A stretch of DNA of 64,000 nt from Streptomyces sp. PH10-H1 (lineage in GTDB: Bacteria; Actinomycetota; Actinomycetes; Streptomycetales; Streptomycetaceae): the NCBI RefSeq assembly GCF_030063355.1, contig NZ_JASISZ010000005.1, forward strand, positions 124,001-188,000, in the 5' to 3' direction. Both the position numbers and the translations under genes were made by a program. The notes under the pieces were generated by a model, which was not told the origin of the DNA, made no database searches, and saw nothing but the letters and a program-made list of their open reading frames with translations. Below are positions 20,718 to 31,157 of this stretch, piece after piece (positions within the stretch are counted from its first letter, which is position 1; each line of letters starts with the position of its first letter).

Positions 20718-21716
20718 TCAGCCCTTCCCGAGCCAGGCGTTCACCGTGTCGCGGTGGCGCTCGACCCACTTCTTCGCGGCGTCCTCGGGCGACATCTTGT
20801 CCTGCGCGATGTACTGCGCCACGAGGTTCTGGTCGGTGTTCGTCCACGTGAAGTTCTTGACGAGCTTGTAGGCGGGGCTGCCGGAGTCGGCGAACTTCTT
20901 GCTGACGATCTTGTCAAGGGGGTACGGGGGGTAGTCGCAGGCGACCTTCTCCGGGTCGGCGTCGCAGCCCGGTTTGTACGCCGGCAGGCCCACCTTGACG
21001 AGCCTGATCTCCGAGAACAGCCACTGCGGTTCGTAGAAGTAGCCGATGACCGGCGTCTTCTTCGCTTCGGCCTGACGGAATGCCTGGATGAGCGCCGCCT
21101 CGCTGCCGGCGTACACCACCTTGTAGTCGAGGTGCAGATTCTTCACCAGGGCGCCGTCGTTGGTGACGAACGACGGATCTCCGTCCAGCAGTTGGCCCTT
21201 GCCGCCGGACTCGGACGTCTTGAACATGTCGGCGTACTTGTTGAGGTTCTTCCAGTCGGTGATGTCCGGGTACTTCGCCGCCATCCACGGCGGTACGTAC
21301 CAGCCGATGACGCCCTTGTTGCCCGTCTCACCGACGGCGACGGCCGTCTTCTGCTGATCGATGTACTTCTTCCGCAGATCGTCGTGACCCCAGTTCTCGA
21401 CAACCGCGTCCACCTCGCCCGTGCCGAATCCCTGCCACGCGACCTCTTCCTTGAGGTCCTTCTTCGTCACCTTGCAGCCGAGGTCCTTCTGGGCCACGTA
21501 CGCGATGACGGCCGCGTTGGCCTCGTAACCGACCCATGGGTTGACCGCGAGATTGAACGGGCCGCATTTCCCGGCGCTGCCGCCGGCCGGGTCCGAGCCC
21601 GAGCCACCGACTTTCGCGCCACCGCAACCGCTGAGTACGAGAGCCAGCGCTGCCAACCCCACCATGCCGAGGCGCCGCCGCTTCAGCGGATGCGCTGTGA
21701 TGACGTTCTCCAACAC
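20718..21716 (-). CDS. Glycine betaine ABC transporter substrate-binding lipoprotein
   Basis: 332 residues. Lipoprotein signal with lipobox LVLSGC (Cys31). OpuAC/ProX-family fold: FNLAVNPWVGYEAN near 54-67, aromatic-rich binding residues including W and Y in GWYVPPWMA, and an acidic C-terminal lobe. Four extra Cys are present (CGPFN, LGCKV, PGCDAD, VACDYPP), which could form two disulfides. It captures betaine or choline outside the cell. Last gene of betB-ATPase-permease-SBP, 18 bp after the permease. Confidence 0.9.
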   Translation of the reverse strand: MLENVITAHPLKRRRLGMVGLAALALVLSGCGGAKVGGSGSDPAGGSAGKCGPFNLAVNPWVGYEANAAVIAYVAQKDLGCKVTKKDLKEEVAWQGFGTGEVDAVVENWGHDDLRKKYIDQQKTAVAVGETGNKGVIGWYVPPWMAAKYPDITDWKNLNKYADMFKTSESGGKGQLLDGDPSFVTNDGALVKNLHLDYKVVYAGSEAALIQAFRQAEAKKTPVIGYFYEPQWLFSEIRLVKVGLPAYKPGCDADPEKVACDYPPYPLDKIVSKKFADSGSPAYKLVKNFTWTNTDQNLVAQYIAQDKMSPEDAAKKWVERHRDTVNAWLGKG

Positions 21717-21734
21717 GTGTCCTGCCCTTCTGCC

Positions 21735-23723
21735 TCAGCGCCCGCCGGGCGCTCTTCCGGCCCGGTGTGCCGCTGCTTGAGTGATCCGGTCGAACATGAC
21801 GCCGAGCAGCACGATCGCAAGGCCCGCCGCCAGGCCCTTGCCGTACAACTGGCCCTGTGAGAAACCGGCGACGACGTCGTAGCCGAGGGCACCCGCCCCG
21901 ACCAGCCCGCCGACGACGACCATCGACAGTACGTAGATCAGTCCCTGGTTCGTCGCGAGAGTGAGCGCCCGGCGCGACATCGGCAGCTGCACCTTGGTGA
22001 TGATCTGCCAGGTGCTCGAGCCGGCCGCAGTCGCCGCCTCAACCGTGGTCGGTGGCACCGCGCGCACCCCGTCCGCGATGATCTTTATCGTCACGGGTGC
22101 GGCGAAGACGATCGCGGCGACGATCGCCGTGAACCGGCTGGCGCCGAACAGCGCCAGGAACGGCACGAGATAGACGAACGACGGCATCGTCTGACCCGCG
22201 TCGAGGGCGGGCCGGATCAGCCGGTCGGCCATCGCGCTCCGGCCCATCCAGACACCCACCACGATGCCGAGGGACATCACGATCAGCGCGGCCACCACGG
22301 TCGAAGCCAGCGTGGTCATGCTGTCCTGCCACAGGCCCGACGCGACGATCGCGGCCACGCACACCGTCGCCGTGGCGCCCGCACGCCACCCGCCCAGCAC
22401 GGCGCCGAGGGCGATCACGACCGCGCCGACCAGCCACCACGGGGAGCCGGTCAGCAATTCCTCGAAGGGGTTGAGCAGCGCCGTGGTGACGACATCGCGC
22501 AGACCGTTCGTCACTCCCGCGAAGCTGCCCTGCGCCCAGTTCGTCACGCTGTCCGCCGAACGGGCGATCGCGCTGCCCACACCGGGGTCGGCGGGGAACT
22601 CCGCCGCCCATACATAGGTGTGCGACAGCCAGACGCATACGACGGCGAGCACGCCACCGCCGATGAGCAACGGGCGACGCGCTCGGGGCCGACGGCCGTT
22701 GCCGCGCCTGGCCACCTCCACGCGCTCGCTCGCCGCAGTCGTCACGCGGTCCAGCACGATGGCCATGACGACGATGGCGAGACCGGCGTTGAACGCCACA
22801 CCCACGTCGAGCGTCTCGAGTGCCTTGACCACCGTCTTGCCGAGGCCCGGCGCGTCGATGAGCGCGGCGATCGTGACCATGGACAGCGCGGCCATGATGG
22901 TCTGGTTCACGCCCAGCACGATCGTGCGCTTCGACATCGGCAGCAGGACCTTGGTGAGCGTCTGAAGCCGGGTCGAGCCGAGGGACTCGGCCGCCTCCAC
23001 CGTGGTCCGCGGCACCGACCGGATGGCGTGCGCGGTGAGGCGCACCGCGGGGGGTGTCGCGTAGATCAGCGTGGCGATCGTGGCGGACGCCGGACCGATG
23101 AGGAAGAACAGTGTCAACGGGGCCAGGTACACGAACGTCGGCATCGTCTGCATGAAGTCGAGCACCGGCGTGACGACCCGGTTCGCCCGGTCGGACAACC
23201 CTGCCCACACCCCGAGCGGGATGCCGAAGAGGAGGGAGACCAGGACCGCGGCCACGGTCAGCGCCAGGGTGTCCATGCTCTCCTGCCACAGTCCCTGCAA
23301 ACCGAGGAAGACGAACCCCGCGACGGCCAGCGCCGCTACGCGCAGGTTGCCGAAGGCCAGTGAGACATAGCCGGCGATGGCGACAACGCCCAGCCAGCCG
23401 ACCGCGGGGACGGGCCGGCCGAACGAGGGCTGGGAGATCAGCGCCTGGATGAAGGTGACCAGGTTGTCGATGACCAGCCGGATCTCGTTGAAGAAATAGC
23501 GGAAGACCGGGCTGCTGTTGCGGCTGGCGCCGATGGCGTCGTTGATCTCGTTGAACTTCCGGTGCAGCGAGGTCAGGTCGGCCGTCCCGAGCGCGAGCGT
23601 CTGATGGCCGCGCAGCAGGAACCACAGGACGACCCAGCCGGTGAGGATCGCGGCCACGACAAACCGGCGGGTGCTGCGCGCCGGCGCGAGTCGCACGGCC
23701 GGCTCGGCGAGGACCGCCATCAA
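21735..23723 (-). CDS. Glycine betaine ABC permease, duplicated fused form
   Basis: 662 residues (661 if the second ATG, at 23720, is used), twice the usual ProW/OpuAB length. It contains two full permease units: the first at about 165-315 ([25 protein letters not shown] loop [19 protein letters not shown]) and the second at about 460-640 ([42 protein letters not shown]). A single polypeptide can therefore supply both membrane halves of the importer. Overlaps the ATPase stop by 4 bp. Confidence 0.92.
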   Translation of the reverse strand: MMAVLAEPAVRLAPARSTRRFVVAAILTGWVVLWFLLRGHQTLALGTADLTSLHRKFNEINDAIGASRNSSPVFRYFFNEIRLVIDNLVTFIQALISQPSFGRPVPAVGWLGVVAIAGYVSLAFGNLRVAALAVAGFVFLGLQGLWQESMDTLALTVAAVLVSLLFGIPLGVWAGLSDRANRVVTPVLDFMQTMPTFVYLAPLTLFFLIGPASATIATLIYATPPAVRLTAHAIRSVPRTTVEAAESLGSTRLQTLTKVLLPMSKRTIVLGVNQTIMAALSMVTIAALIDAPGLGKTVVKALETLDVGVAFNAGLAIVVMAIVLDRVTTAASERVEVARRGNGRRPRARRPLLIGGGVLAVVCVWLSHTYVWAAEFPADPGVGSAIARSADSVTNWAQGSFAGVTNGLRDVVTTALLNPFEELLTGSPWWLVGAVVIALGAVLGGWRAGATATVCVAAIVASGLWQDSMTTLASTVVAALIVMSLGIVVGVWMGRSAMADRLIRPALDAGQTMPSFVYLVPFLALFGASRFTAIVAAIVFAAPVTIKIIADGVRAVPPTTVEAATAAGSSTWQIITKVQLPMSRRALTLATNQGLIYVLSMVVVGGLVGAGALGYDVVAGFSQGQLYGKGLAAGLAIVLLGVMFDRITQAAAHRAGRAPGGR

Positions 23724-24865
23724 GCACCACCCTCAGTACCGGCGATCACCGCGAGGATCTCCTCGTCGCCGACGATGCCCAGCAGCCGTCCGTCCGCAAC
23801 CACCTTCACGGGCTTGTCCGCGGCGAGCACCGCGCGCGTGGCCTCCTGGACCACGACGTCCGGGCCGAGCTCGGGCCCGTCGAGAGCGTCGTCCGGCCGC
23901 ACCGGGCGCATGATCCAGCGCAGCGTAAGGACTTGCGCGCGCGGCACATCGCGGACGAACTCCCGTACGTAGTCGTCCGCCGGCGCGCCGACCAGCTCGT
24001 CGCCCGTACCGCACTGCACCGTACGGCCGTCGCGCATGATCAGAATGCGGTCGCCGAGTTTGAGTGCCTCGGAGAGGTCGTGGGTGACGAACACCATCGT
24101 CTTGCCGACCTCCCGGTGCAGCCGGATCACCTCGTTCTGCATGTCCCGGCGGATGAGCGGGTCGAGCGCGGAGAACGGCTCATCGAAGAAGAGAACGTCC
24201 GGCTCGCCGGCGAGGGCGCGGGCGAGCCCCACGCGTTGCTGCATGCCGCCGGACAGCTGGTCGGGGTAATGGTGCTCCCATCCGGCGAGACCGACCAGCT
24301 CGATGACGTCCATCGCCCGCCGGTTGCGCTCGGCCCTGCCCATGCCGCGGATCTCCAGGCCGTACCCCACGTTGTCCAGCACTCGGCGGTGCGGCAGCAG
24401 CCCGAAGTGCTGGAAGACCATCGAGAACTTGTGCCGCCGCAGCTCGCGCAGCCGCTTCTCGTCGGCGCCGCGGATGTCCTCGCCCTCGAAGAGCACTTCG
24501 CCGGCGGTCGGCTCGATCAGCCGGGTAAGACATCGCACCAGCGTCGACTTCCCCGAGCCGGACAGGCCCATGACGACGAACACCTCGCCGGGCGACACAT
24601 CGAAGCTCACGTCCCGGACGGCCGCGGTGCAACCGGTCCGCTCCATGAGTTCGCGGCGGGAAAGACCGCACAGCTCCGGCGATTCCGGCACCGTCGCGGC
24701 CTTCGGCCCGAAGACCTTCCACAGCCGGTGTACGGAGATGACCGGAGTCGTGCCCCCGGATACGCCCCGCTGTGGCGGCAGCTGTGCCGGTGTATCGGTC
24801 CCTGCTGTGACGGCGACCGGCCCTCCGGCCAGGCCGACCTGGGTCTTCTCGGTACCTGCGGGCAC
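23720..24865 (-). CDS. Glycine betaine ABC transporter ATPase (ProV/OpuAA type)
   Basis: 381 residues from GTG at 24865, chosen because AGAGAGG precedes it by 6-7 nt; the open frame runs back into betB. Walker [10 protein letters not shown], signature LSGGMQQR, Walker [14 protein letters not shown], His switch VFVTHD. The N-terminal region before Walker A ([24 protein letters not shown]) is the extended helix of the ProV subfamily. The C-terminus carries about one CBS-like repeat ([19 protein letters not shown]) instead of two. 50 bp after betB. Confidence 0.92.
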   Translation of the reverse strand: MPAGTEKTQVGLAGGPVAVTAGTDTPAQLPPQRGVSGGTTPVISVHRLWKVFGPKAATVPESPELCGLSRRELMERTGCTAAVRDVSFDVSPGEVFVVMGLSGSGKSTLVRCLTRLIEPTAGEVLFEGEDIRGADEKRLRELRRHKFSMVFQHFGLLPHRRVLDNVGYGLEIRGMGRAERNRRAMDVIELVGLAGWEHHYPDQLSGGMQQRVGLARALAGEPDVLFFDEPFSALDPLIRRDMQNEVIRLHREVGKTMVFVTHDLSEALKLGDRILIMRDGRTVQCGTGDELVGAPADDYVREFVRDVPRAQVLTLRWIMRPVRPDDALDGPELGPDVVVQEATRAVLAADKPVKVVADGRLLGIVGDEEILAVIAGTEGGA

Positions 24866-24915
24866 TATCGACCTCTCTTCGGATGGCACGGCCGCGCTCA
24901 GCAGTGGCAGAGCGC

Positions 24916-26385
24916 TCAGCCGCGGAACCAGTGCTGCGGCCGGGGTTGGATGTTCTGCCAGATGTGCTTGGGTTCGCGGTACTCCTCCAGACCGGTCGGA
25001 CCCAGTTCCCGGCCGACGCCCGAATGCCCGAAGCCGCCCCACTCCGCCTGCGGCACGTAGGGGTGGTAGTCGTTGATCCAAACAGTGCCGTGCCGCAGCC
25101 GCCGGGCGACGCGCTGGGCCCTGCCCGCGTCCTGGGTCCACACCGCTCCCGCGAGTCCGTACTCCGTGTCATTGGCGATCCGCACGGCATCGTCCTCGTC
25201 GGTGAACCGCTCGACGGTGAGCACCGGGCCGAACGACTCCTCGTGCACCACGCGCATGTCCTGGCGGCACTCGTCGAGCACGGTCGGCAGGTAGTAGAAG
25301 CCGCCCGCGAGTGACGGATCGTCGGGGCGGTGGCCGCCGCAGCGCAGCACGGCGCCCTCCGCGAGGCCCGCCGCGACGTAGCTCTCGACCTTCGACCGGT
25401 GCTGTGCGGAGATCAGCGGCCCGGTCTCGGCGTCGGGGTCGAAGGGGCCGCCCAGCCGGATGCGTCCGGCGCGCCGCACCACCTCGTCCACGAAGGCGTC
25501 GTGCAGCGAGTCCTCGACGATCAGACGCGTACCGGCCGAGCAGACCTGGCCGGAATGGAGGAAGACGGCCGTCAGGGCGAAGTCGACCGCCGCTTCGAAG
25601 TCGGCGTCGGCGAAGACGACGTTGGGGTTCTTGCCGCCCAGTTCCAGGGCGACCTTCTTCACCGTTCCGGCGGCCGTCGCCATGATCCGCTTGCCCGTCT
25701 CGAGCCCGCCAGTGAACGAGACCATGTCGACGGCGGGATGCTCCGCGAGCGGCGCACCGACCTCGGCGCCGGTCCCGAGGACGAGGTTCGCGGCGCCGGC
25801 CGGCAGGCCGGCCTCCTCCAGCGCCCGCATGAGCAGGACCGCCGTCGACGGGGTGAGCTCACTGGGCTTGAGGACCACCGTGTTGCCCGCCAGCAGGGCC
25901 GGCGCGACCTTCCACGCCGCCTGCAGGAGCGGATAGTTCCAGGGCGTGATGAGCCCGCACACACCGACCGGCTCGTAGACCACCCGGCTGATCGCGTCGT
26001 CGCGCCCGGTGTCGATGACTCGGCCGGCGCTGGTGCCGGCAATCCCGCCGAAGTACCGGAAGCACGCCACGATGTCGGCGATGTCGTACTCGCTCTCCAC
26101 CAGGCGTTTGCCCGTGTCGAGCGATTCAGCGCGGGCGAACTCCTTTGCGTCGCGCTCGATGACGCCAGCGGCGCGGAGCAGCAGCGCGCCGCGCTCCCGC
26201 TCCGGTGTCCGCGGCCAAGAGCCCTCGTCGAAGGCGCGCCGCGCCGCGGCGATCGCGGCTTCGGTATCGGGTCGCGTCCCTTCGGACACTGTTGCGACGA
26301 GAGTGCCGTCGGCGGGGCAGCGGATGTCCCGGTGGCCGGCCGCCACCGCTTCGCGCCACATGCCGTCGAGATAGAGGTCTGCCAC
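24916..26385 (-). CDS. betB: Betaine aldehyde dehydrogenase
   Basis: 489 residues. ALDH fold with all catalytic groups: Asn150 in ITPWNY, Glu248 in ELGGKNP, Cys282 in GQVCSAGTR; cofactor loop SFTGGLETG has Gly where Ser is more usual. Oxidises betaine aldehyde to glycine betaine with NAD(P)+. GTG start at 26385 with AAGGG about 11 nt upstream. First gene of the operon with the betaine importer, and its promoter region holds operator B. Confidence 0.88.
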   Translation of the reverse strand: MADLYLDGMWREAVAAGHRDIRCPADGTLVATVSEGTRPDTEAAIAAARRAFDEGSWPRTPERERGALLLRAAGVIERDAKEFARAESLDTGKRLVESEYDIADIVACFRYFGGIAGTSAGRVIDTGRDDAISRVVYEPVGVCGLITPWNYPLLQAAWKVAPALLAGNTVVLKPSELTPSTAVLLMRALEEAGLPAGAANLVLGTGAEVGAPLAEHPAVDMVSFTGGLETGKRIMATAAGTVKKVALELGGKNPNVVFADADFEAAVDFALTAVFLHSGQVCSAGTRLIVEDSLHDAFVDEVVRRAGRIRLGGPFDPDAETGPLISAQHRSKVESYVAAGLAEGAVLRCGGHRPDDPSLAGGFYYLPTVLDECRQDMRVVHEESFGPVLTVERFTDEDDAVRIANDTEYGLAGAVWTQDAGRAQRVARRLRHGTVWINDYHPYVPQAEWGGFGHSGVGRELGPTGLEEYREPKHIWQNIQPRPQHWFRG

Positions 26386-26413
26386 GCGGGGAGCCCTTCA
26401 TACGGGAGACATT

Positions 26414-26449
26414 GTTGCGTATTACGCATTGCATTGCCCGAGGGGGAAC
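26414..26449 (-). promoter_or_regulatory. Tandem operator B (betB-importer operon)
   Basis: GTTGCGTATTACGCATT (26414-26430, near-perfect dyad TGCGTA-T-TACGCA) and ATTGCCCGAGGGGGAAC (26433-26449, 8 of 12 arm positions), 19 bp apart. The strong half is nearest the gene, ending 28 bp before the GTG. Confidence 0.75.
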
Positions 26450-26526
26450 ACGATCGTGCACCAGGTGGCGTACGTCAAGGGGTTGTGCGGGCGGGTTCGC
26501 CGGGCCTGGCAGTTGCGCGAACAGCC

Positions 26527-26591
26527 TTGACCCACTGCCGCAGCGAGCGGACTATGTTGCGTATCAATCATCCTGTTGTGTAATACGCACC
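26527..26591 (+). promoter_or_regulatory. purU promoter with tandem operator C
   Basis: Operator C: GTTGCGTATCAATCATC (26556-26572, left arm perfect) and GTTGTGTAATACGCACC (26575-26591), again 19 bp apart. A possible promoter is TTGACC (26527-26532) with GACTAT 17 bp later; a second is TTGCGT (26557-26562) with TAATAC 18 bp later, inside the operator. Either way the operator covers the start region of the transcript. Confidence 0.6.
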
Positions 26592-26605
26592 AACGGAGGA
26601 TGCGC

Positions 26606-27478
26606 ATGTCTCCTCGACCGCAAGCCGGCCGCGAGTTCGTTCTCACCCTCTCGTGTCCCGACCGGGCCGGCCTGGTCCACGCCGTGAGCGGCTTCCTCGT
26701 CCAGCACTCGGGCAACATCCTGGAGAGCCAGCAGTTCGACGACCGGCTGCAGGACCGATTCTTCATGAGGGTGCACTTCGATGTGTCGGATCCGAACACC
26801 GGGCTGGAGGAGCTGCGGTACGGCTTCGGCCCCGTGGCCGAGGCATACCAGATCTCCTGGAAACTGCACGACGCGTCGACGCCGACCCGCACACTGATCA
26901 TGGTGTCGAAGTTCGGCCACTGCCTCAACGACCTGCTGTTCCGCATGCGCACCGGAGCGCTCAACATCGAGATCCCGGCGATCGTCTCCAACCACCCCGA
27001 CTTCAGGCCGCTGGCGGAGAGTTACGGCATCCCCTTCCACCACATCCCCGTGACGGCGCAGACGAAGACCGACGCGGAGTCGCGTCTGCTGGAGCTCGTC
27101 GACGCCCTCGGCGTCGACCTCGTGGTGCTCGCCCGCTACATGCAGATCCTCTCGGACGACCTGTGCAAGCAGCTCGAAGGCCGCGCCATCAACATCCACC
27201 ATTCCTTCCTGCCGAGCTTCAAGGGCGCAGGGCCCTACGTCCAGGCACACGTGCGCGGCGTCAAGCTCGTCGGGGCCACAGCGCATTACGTCACCTCCGA
27301 CCTCGACGAGGGCCCGATCATCGAGCAGGACGTCGTCCGCGTGGACCACTCACGCGACCCCGATGAGCTGGTCACCGTCGGCCGGGACGTCGAGGCGCAG
27401 GTCCTGGCCCGCGCCGTTGAGTGGCACACCGAGAGCCGGGTCATGGTCAACGGCTACCGCACCGTCGTCTTCCGCTGA
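26606..27478 (+). CDS. purU: Formyltetrahydrofolate deformylase
   Basis: 290 residues from ATG at 26606, six nt after a perfect GGAGG; earlier in-frame starts fall inside that site or the operator. N-terminal ACT domain (12-85, LSCPDRAGLVHAVSGFLVQHSGN) and formyltransferase-fold hydrolase domain (95-288) with NIHHSFLPSFKGAGPY and the HYVTSDLDEGPII segment. It hydrolyses 10-formyl-THF to formate and THF, returning THF to the two demethylating oxidases. Divergent from betB. Confidence 0.93.
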   Translation: MSPRPQAGREFVLTLSCPDRAGLVHAVSGFLVQHSGNILESQQFDDRLQDRFFMRVHFDVSDPNTGLEELRYGFGPVAEAYQISWKLHDASTPTRTLIMVSKFGHCLNDLLFRMRTGALNIEIPAIVSNHPDFRPLAESYGIPFHHIPVTAQTKTDAESRLLELVDALGVDLVVLARYMQILSDDLCKQLEGRAINIHHSFLPSFKGAGPYVQAHVRGVKLVGATAHYVTSDLDEGPIIEQDVVRVDHSRDPDELVTVGRDVEAQVLARAVEWHTESRVMVNGYRTVVFR

Positions 27479-27494
27479 CCTGCCCCTCCGTCCA

Positions 27495-27520
27495 GGGGAC
27501 GCCCCCGGTGGGGCGTCCCC
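27495..27520. terminator. Bidirectional hairpin between purU and the MTHFR-like gene
   Basis: GGGGACGCCCC and GGGGCGTCCCC, 11-bp perfect stem with a CGGT tetraloop, centred between two converging genes (stops at 27478 and 27532). Confidence 0.85.
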
Positions 27521-27531
27521 CAGGACCTGTC

Positions 27532-28407
27532 CTAGGCGGCGAGCCGTTCGAGCATCCTCCGGCGCCAGCGCTCGGTCTCGGCGATCTGGTTGAAGGTGAA
27601 GAGGTGCAGGCCCGCCACCGCCGAGGTGGGCGAGGTGAGTGCGGCGGCGCTCTTCGTCAGCAGCCGGTGGGGCGAGTATCCGCCCGGCGCCGCGAAACGA
27701 AGGAACCACGAGGGGTGCCGGGTCAGGAACTTCGCCGATTCCCCCACCCCGATCTTCGTTGCCATCGACAGCAGCTTGGCCCGTTCCACGGGCCCGGCCA
27801 CGCCCACGTGGACCGGCAGCGTGATCTCCCTGCGGCGCACCCGCCGGACCCACCGGCCCAGCACCTCGGGATCGAAGCACAGGTTGCTGACGATGTACGT
27901 CGCATGACCGCGCTTGTCCCACATCGACTGGACGGTGACATCGTCATCGATGAGGGGATGGCTCTCCGGGTAACCGGTGATGCCGACGTGTGCGAACGGG
28001 CTGCCGAGCTCCCTGAGCCGCCGCAGTACGGGCAGGGCCGCGTCGTACGGACCGGCGGGCGGATCCGCGTCGCCGGCCGGCACGAACACGTCGTCGATGC
28101 CGGCCGCCAGCAGCCGGTCGACGATGTCCGTCAGGTGCACGTCGTCCACCAGCATCCGGGCGGGCACGTGCGGGACGACCCGGTAACCCTGCGCGGCCAG
28201 GCGCGTCGCCAGGTCCAGCGTCGGGGCGAGGCCCTTGGCCGGTGACGCGGTGACGGTGACCGTCACGTCCGTGCCGACCCACTCCAGGACCTTGTCCTCG
28301 GTCGCCTTCGTCGGCAGTACCTCATAGCGGACCGTGCGCAACAGCTCCGGCAGGCCCCCGGGGCGGGAGACCTGCACGGATCGCGGGGGAAACGGCGTAC
28401 GCCGCAT
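27532..28407 (-). CDS. Methylenetetrahydrofolate reductase family protein
   Basis: 291 residues, a TIM-barrel MTHFR-like protein. Visible traits: N-terminal YEVLPTKATEDKVLEWV (the Glu-containing strand of the fold), TVTVTASPAKGLAPTLDLA, VPHVPARMLVD, and a C-terminal GLHLFTFNQIAETERWR, like the GxHFYTLN end of MetF. It is shorter and more divergent than MetF. It probably processes methylene-THF made by the demethylases, either as a reductase or a related C1 enzyme. ATG at 28407 with GGGAG 8 nt upstream; 18 bp after betA, so co-transcribed. Confidence 0.75.
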   Translation of the reverse strand: MRRTPFPPRSVQVSRPGGLPELLRTVRYEVLPTKATEDKVLEWVGTDVTVTVTASPAKGLAPTLDLATRLAAQGYRVVPHVPARMLVDDVHLTDIVDRLLAAGIDDVFVPAGDADPPAGPYDAALPVLRRLRELGSPFAHVGITGYPESHPLIDDDVTVQSMWDKRGHATYIVSNLCFDPEVLGRWVRRVRRREITLPVHVGVAGPVERAKLLSMATKIGVGESAKFLTRHPSWFLRFAAPGGYSPHRLLTKSAAALTSPTSAVAGLHLFTFNQIAETERWRRRMLERLAA

Positions 28408-28425
28408 GATCGGGCTCCCGCCTTC

Positions 28426-30120
28426 TCAGGCGGGCCCGGGGCGCTGCCCCTGCCCGGCGTCGCGGCGGGGGCGGTGGTGCCGGTAGAACTCAGCCTTCGA
28501 CGGTGGCAGCGGGTCTTTGCCCAGGATGAGGTCGGCGGCCTTCTCGGCGACCATCATCACCGGCGCGTAGATGTTGCCGTTGGTGACGTACGGCATCACC
28601 GACGCGTCCACGACCCGCAGTCCCTCCAGGCCGTGGACCCGCATGTCCGCCGGGTCGACCACGGACATCTCGTCGGTGCCCATCTTGCAGGTGCACGACG
28701 GGTGCAGGGCGGTCTCGCCCTCCTTCGCCACCCAGTCGAGGATCTCCTCGTCCGTCTCAACGCCCGGTCCCGGCGAGGTCTCCCCCGCGTTGAAGGGGCT
28801 CATCGCGGGCCGGCCGAGGATGTGGCGCGCGGTGCGGACCGCCTCGACCCACTCACGGCGGTCCTGGTCGGTGGACAGGTAGTTGAACCGCAGAGCCGGG
28901 TGGACGCGCGGATCCTTGCTCTTGATCTTCACCGAGCCGATGGCGTCGGAGTACATCGGCCCGACGTGCACCTGGTATCCGTGCCCGCCGGACGGCGCGG
29001 ACCCGTCGTAGCGGACCGCGATGGGCAGGAAGTGGAACATCAGGTTGGGGTACTCGACATCCTCGTTGCTGCGGGCGAAACCGCCGGCCTCGAAGTGGTT
29101 GGTCGCCCCGGGGCCCTTGCGGAACAGCCACTGGAGCCCGATCCACGGCCGGTGCCGCCACTTCAGGTACGGCTGCATCGAGACCGGCTGCTTGCAGGCG
29201 TACTGGACGTACACCTCCAGGTGGTCCTGGAGGTTCTCCCCCACACCCGGCAGATGGTGCACGACGTCGATGTCCAGCGCCCGCAGCTCCTCGGCGTTGC
29301 CGACTCCCGACAACTGGAGCAGCTGCGGGGAGTTGATCGCACCGCCGCACAGGATGACCTCGCCGGCGCGCACCTGCCGGGGCGCGCCGCGGCCGCGCTG
29401 GTACTCGACACCGACCGCGCGCTTGCCCTCGAACAGGACCCGGGTCACCAGGGCGCGCGTCCGCACCTCGAGGTTGGGCCGCTTCTTGACCGGGTGCAGG
29501 TAGGCGCGCGCGGCGGACAACCGCCGTCCGCGATGGACATTGCGGTCGAAGGACGCGAAACCCTCCTGCCGGTAGCCGTTGACGTCGTCGGTCAGGGGGT
29601 AGCCCGCCTCTTGCACCGCTTCCAGGAAGGCGGGGAACAGCGGACTGGATGCCGGGCCGCGCTCCAGCACCAGGGGTCCCGAACGGCCGCGGAACTCGTC
29701 CTCGGAGTCGGACGCGAGGCAGTTCTCCATCCGGTTGAAGTACGGCAGGCAGTGCGCGTAGTCCCAGGTCTCCATCCCGGGGTCGGCCCCCCAGCGCTCG
29801 TAGTCCAGGGGGTTGCCGCGCTGGAAGATCATTCCGTTGATGCTGCTGGACCCGCCCAACACCTTGCCGCGGGCGTGGTAGATGCGCCGCCCCCGCATGT
29901 GCGGCTCGGGCTCGGACTCGTACTTCCAGTCGTAGAAGCGGCTGCCGATGGGGAACGTCAGCGCCGCGGGCATGTGGATGAAGACGTCCCACAGGTAATC
30001 CGGCCGGCCGGCTTCCAGCACCAGCACGCGGTTGCCCGGATCCGCGGACAGCCGGTTGGCCAGCGCACTGCCGGCCGAGCCGCCGCCGACGATGACGAAG
30101 TCGTATTGCTTGGGCACCAT
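28426..30120 (-). CDS. betA: Choline dehydrogenase (GMC oxidoreductase)
   Basis: 564 residues from ATG at 30120 (GAGG 7 nt upstream); the extra upstream open frame is promoter DNA. GMC signatures: FAD motif [13 protein letters not shown] (9-21), [13 protein letters not shown] (signature 1), [16 protein letters not shown] (signature 2), the catalytic His in [10 protein letters not shown] and Asn in TNGNIYAP. It oxidises choline to betaine aldehyde, passing electrons to the membrane chain or oxygen. Context with betB makes choline the likely substrate; other GMC alcohols remain possible. Confidence 0.88.
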   Translation of the reverse strand: MVPKQYDFVIVGGGSAGSALANRLSADPGNRVLVLEAGRPDYLWDVFIHMPAALTFPIGSRFYDWKYESEPEPHMRGRRIYHARGKVLGGSSSINGMIFQRGNPLDYERWGADPGMETWDYAHCLPYFNRMENCLASDSEDEFRGRSGPLVLERGPASSPLFPAFLEAVQEAGYPLTDDVNGYRQEGFASFDRNVHRGRRLSAARAYLHPVKKRPNLEVRTRALVTRVLFEGKRAVGVEYQRGRGAPRQVRAGEVILCGGAINSPQLLQLSGVGNAEELRALDIDVVHHLPGVGENLQDHLEVYVQYACKQPVSMQPYLKWRHRPWIGLQWLFRKGPGATNHFEAGGFARSNEDVEYPNLMFHFLPIAVRYDGSAPSGGHGYQVHVGPMYSDAIGSVKIKSKDPRVHPALRFNYLSTDQDRREWVEAVRTARHILGRPAMSPFNAGETSPGPGVETDEEILDWVAKEGETALHPSCTCKMGTDEMSVVDPADMRVHGLEGLRVVDASVMPYVTNGNIYAPVMMVAEKAADLILGKDPLPPSKAEFYRHHRPRRDAGQGQRPGPA

Positions 30121-30191
30121 TGCTGCCTCGTCTCTCCCGCAACCTTCGGCCGGGGGCCCCGGGCCTTCGATACGCCGCCACGCTAATACGA

Positions 30192-30227
30192 GTATCGCTA
30201 TGCGCGCTAGGTTGCGGACCACGCAAC
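30192..30227 (-). promoter_or_regulatory. Tandem operator D (betA / iclR divergent region)
   Basis: GTTGCGGACCACGCAAC (30211-30227) has two perfect arms; GTATCGCTATGCGCGCT (30192-30208) is weak (7 of 12) but exactly 19 bp away. It lies 72 bp before betA and 63 bp before iclR, so it can serve both and would allow autoregulation. Confidence 0.7.
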
Positions 30228-30277
30228 TTCCGAAGCTCTGGACGCCGCGTTTCGCACCCCGTGTTGGTGACAGCACT

Positions 30278-30292
30278 TATAGTTCCGCTATG
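30278..30292 (+). promoter_or_regulatory. iclR -10 element, probable leaderless start
   Basis: TATAGT (30278-30283) stands only 6 nt before the ATG at 30290, the distance at which transcription begins at the A of the start codon. No ribosome site precedes the ATG. Leaderless mRNAs are common in actinomycetes. The -35 is not recognisable. Confidence 0.5.
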
Positions 30293-31087
30293 AGCAACGA
30301 CAACATCGGCACCGAATCCGCAGGCGCCCCCGCGGGCGGGGTGCAGTCCGTCGACCGCGCCGTCAGCGTCCTGGAGATCCTGGCCCAGCGCGGCGAGGCG
30401 GGCGTCAGCGAGGTCGCCGCGGAGATCGACGTCCATAAGTCGACCGCGTTCCGGCTCCTCGGCGCTCTGGAGGCACGCGGGCTCGTCGAGCAGGCAGGTG
30501 AGCGCGGCAAGTACCGCCTCGGCTTCGGGATCGTGCGCCTGGCCGGGGCAGTCACCGGCACCATAGACATCACCAAACAGAGCCGCGCGGTGGCCGAGCG
30601 ACTCGCCCAGGACATGGGGGAAACCATCAATCTCGCGGTCATGGAGTCCCATTACGCGATCAACCTGGAACAGGTGCGCGGCCCGTCCGCGGTCACCGCG
30701 CACAACTGGGTCGGGCAGCTGACGCCGCTGCACGCCACCTCCAGCGGCAAGATCCTGCTGGCTCAGCTCAGCGCGAAACGCCGCGCCGAACTCCTCGCGG
30801 AGGCCGGCTTGGAACGCTTGACATCGCACACCCTGACCTCGAAGGTGCGGCTCGAAAAGAGCCTCGCCGAGGCCCGGGAGCGCGGATATTCCATCACTCT
30901 CGAGGAGTTCGAGATCGGCCTAAACGCGATGGCCGCGCCGATCCGCTCGAAGGACGGCGAAGTCATCGCCGCCATCAGCGCATCGGGCCCGGGGTACCGG
31001 TTCACCGAAGAGCGCATGCACGAACTGGCGCCGCTGCTGATCGAGGGCGCGGAAGAGATCAGCCACCGCATGGGCTACCTGGGCTGA
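30290..31087 (+). CDS. IclR-family transcriptional regulator of betaine catabolism
   Basis: 265 residues. Winged helix (about 18-80: VQSVDRAVSVLEILAQRGEAG, VHKSTAFRLLGALEARGLVE) and IclR effector domain (about 95-260, with TPLHATSSGKILLA and the C-terminal LNAMAAPIRSKDGEVIAAIS). IclR proteins bind as dimers of dimers to closely spaced palindromes, which fits the tandem operators found at eight places nearby. The only pathway regulator in the island, it sits between betA and the Rieske gene. Whether it represses or activates is not visible; the effector is presumably a pathway compound. Confidence 0.9.
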   Translation: MSNDNIGTESAGAPAGGVQSVDRAVSVLEILAQRGEAGVSEVAAEIDVHKSTAFRLLGALEARGLVEQAGERGKYRLGFGIVRLAGAVTGTIDITKQSRAVAERLAQDMGETINLAVMESHYAINLEQVRGPSAVTAHNWVGQLTPLHATSSGKILLAQLSAKRRAELLAEAGLERLTSHTLTSKVRLEKSLAEARERGYSITLEEFEIGLNAMAAPIRSKDGEVIAAISASGPGYRFTEERMHELAPLLIEGAEEISHRMGYLG

Positions 31088-31157
31088 GCCGTCGGAGGAC
31101 CGGGGTCGGAGGACGGGGCCCCATTGACCGCGGGGAGCGTGGCTGCCCGGGCCGGGA

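Noticed and set aside
26401-26605. Treating TGCGTA-T-TACGCA as a simple single operator of betB only
   Set aside because: The same dyad type recurs with fixed 19-bp phasing at eight promoters, so it is part of a tandem element.
28474-30186. 570-codon plus-strand frame opposite betA
   Set aside because: Shadow of the GMC gene; rich in Val/Arg/Gly with no domain pattern.
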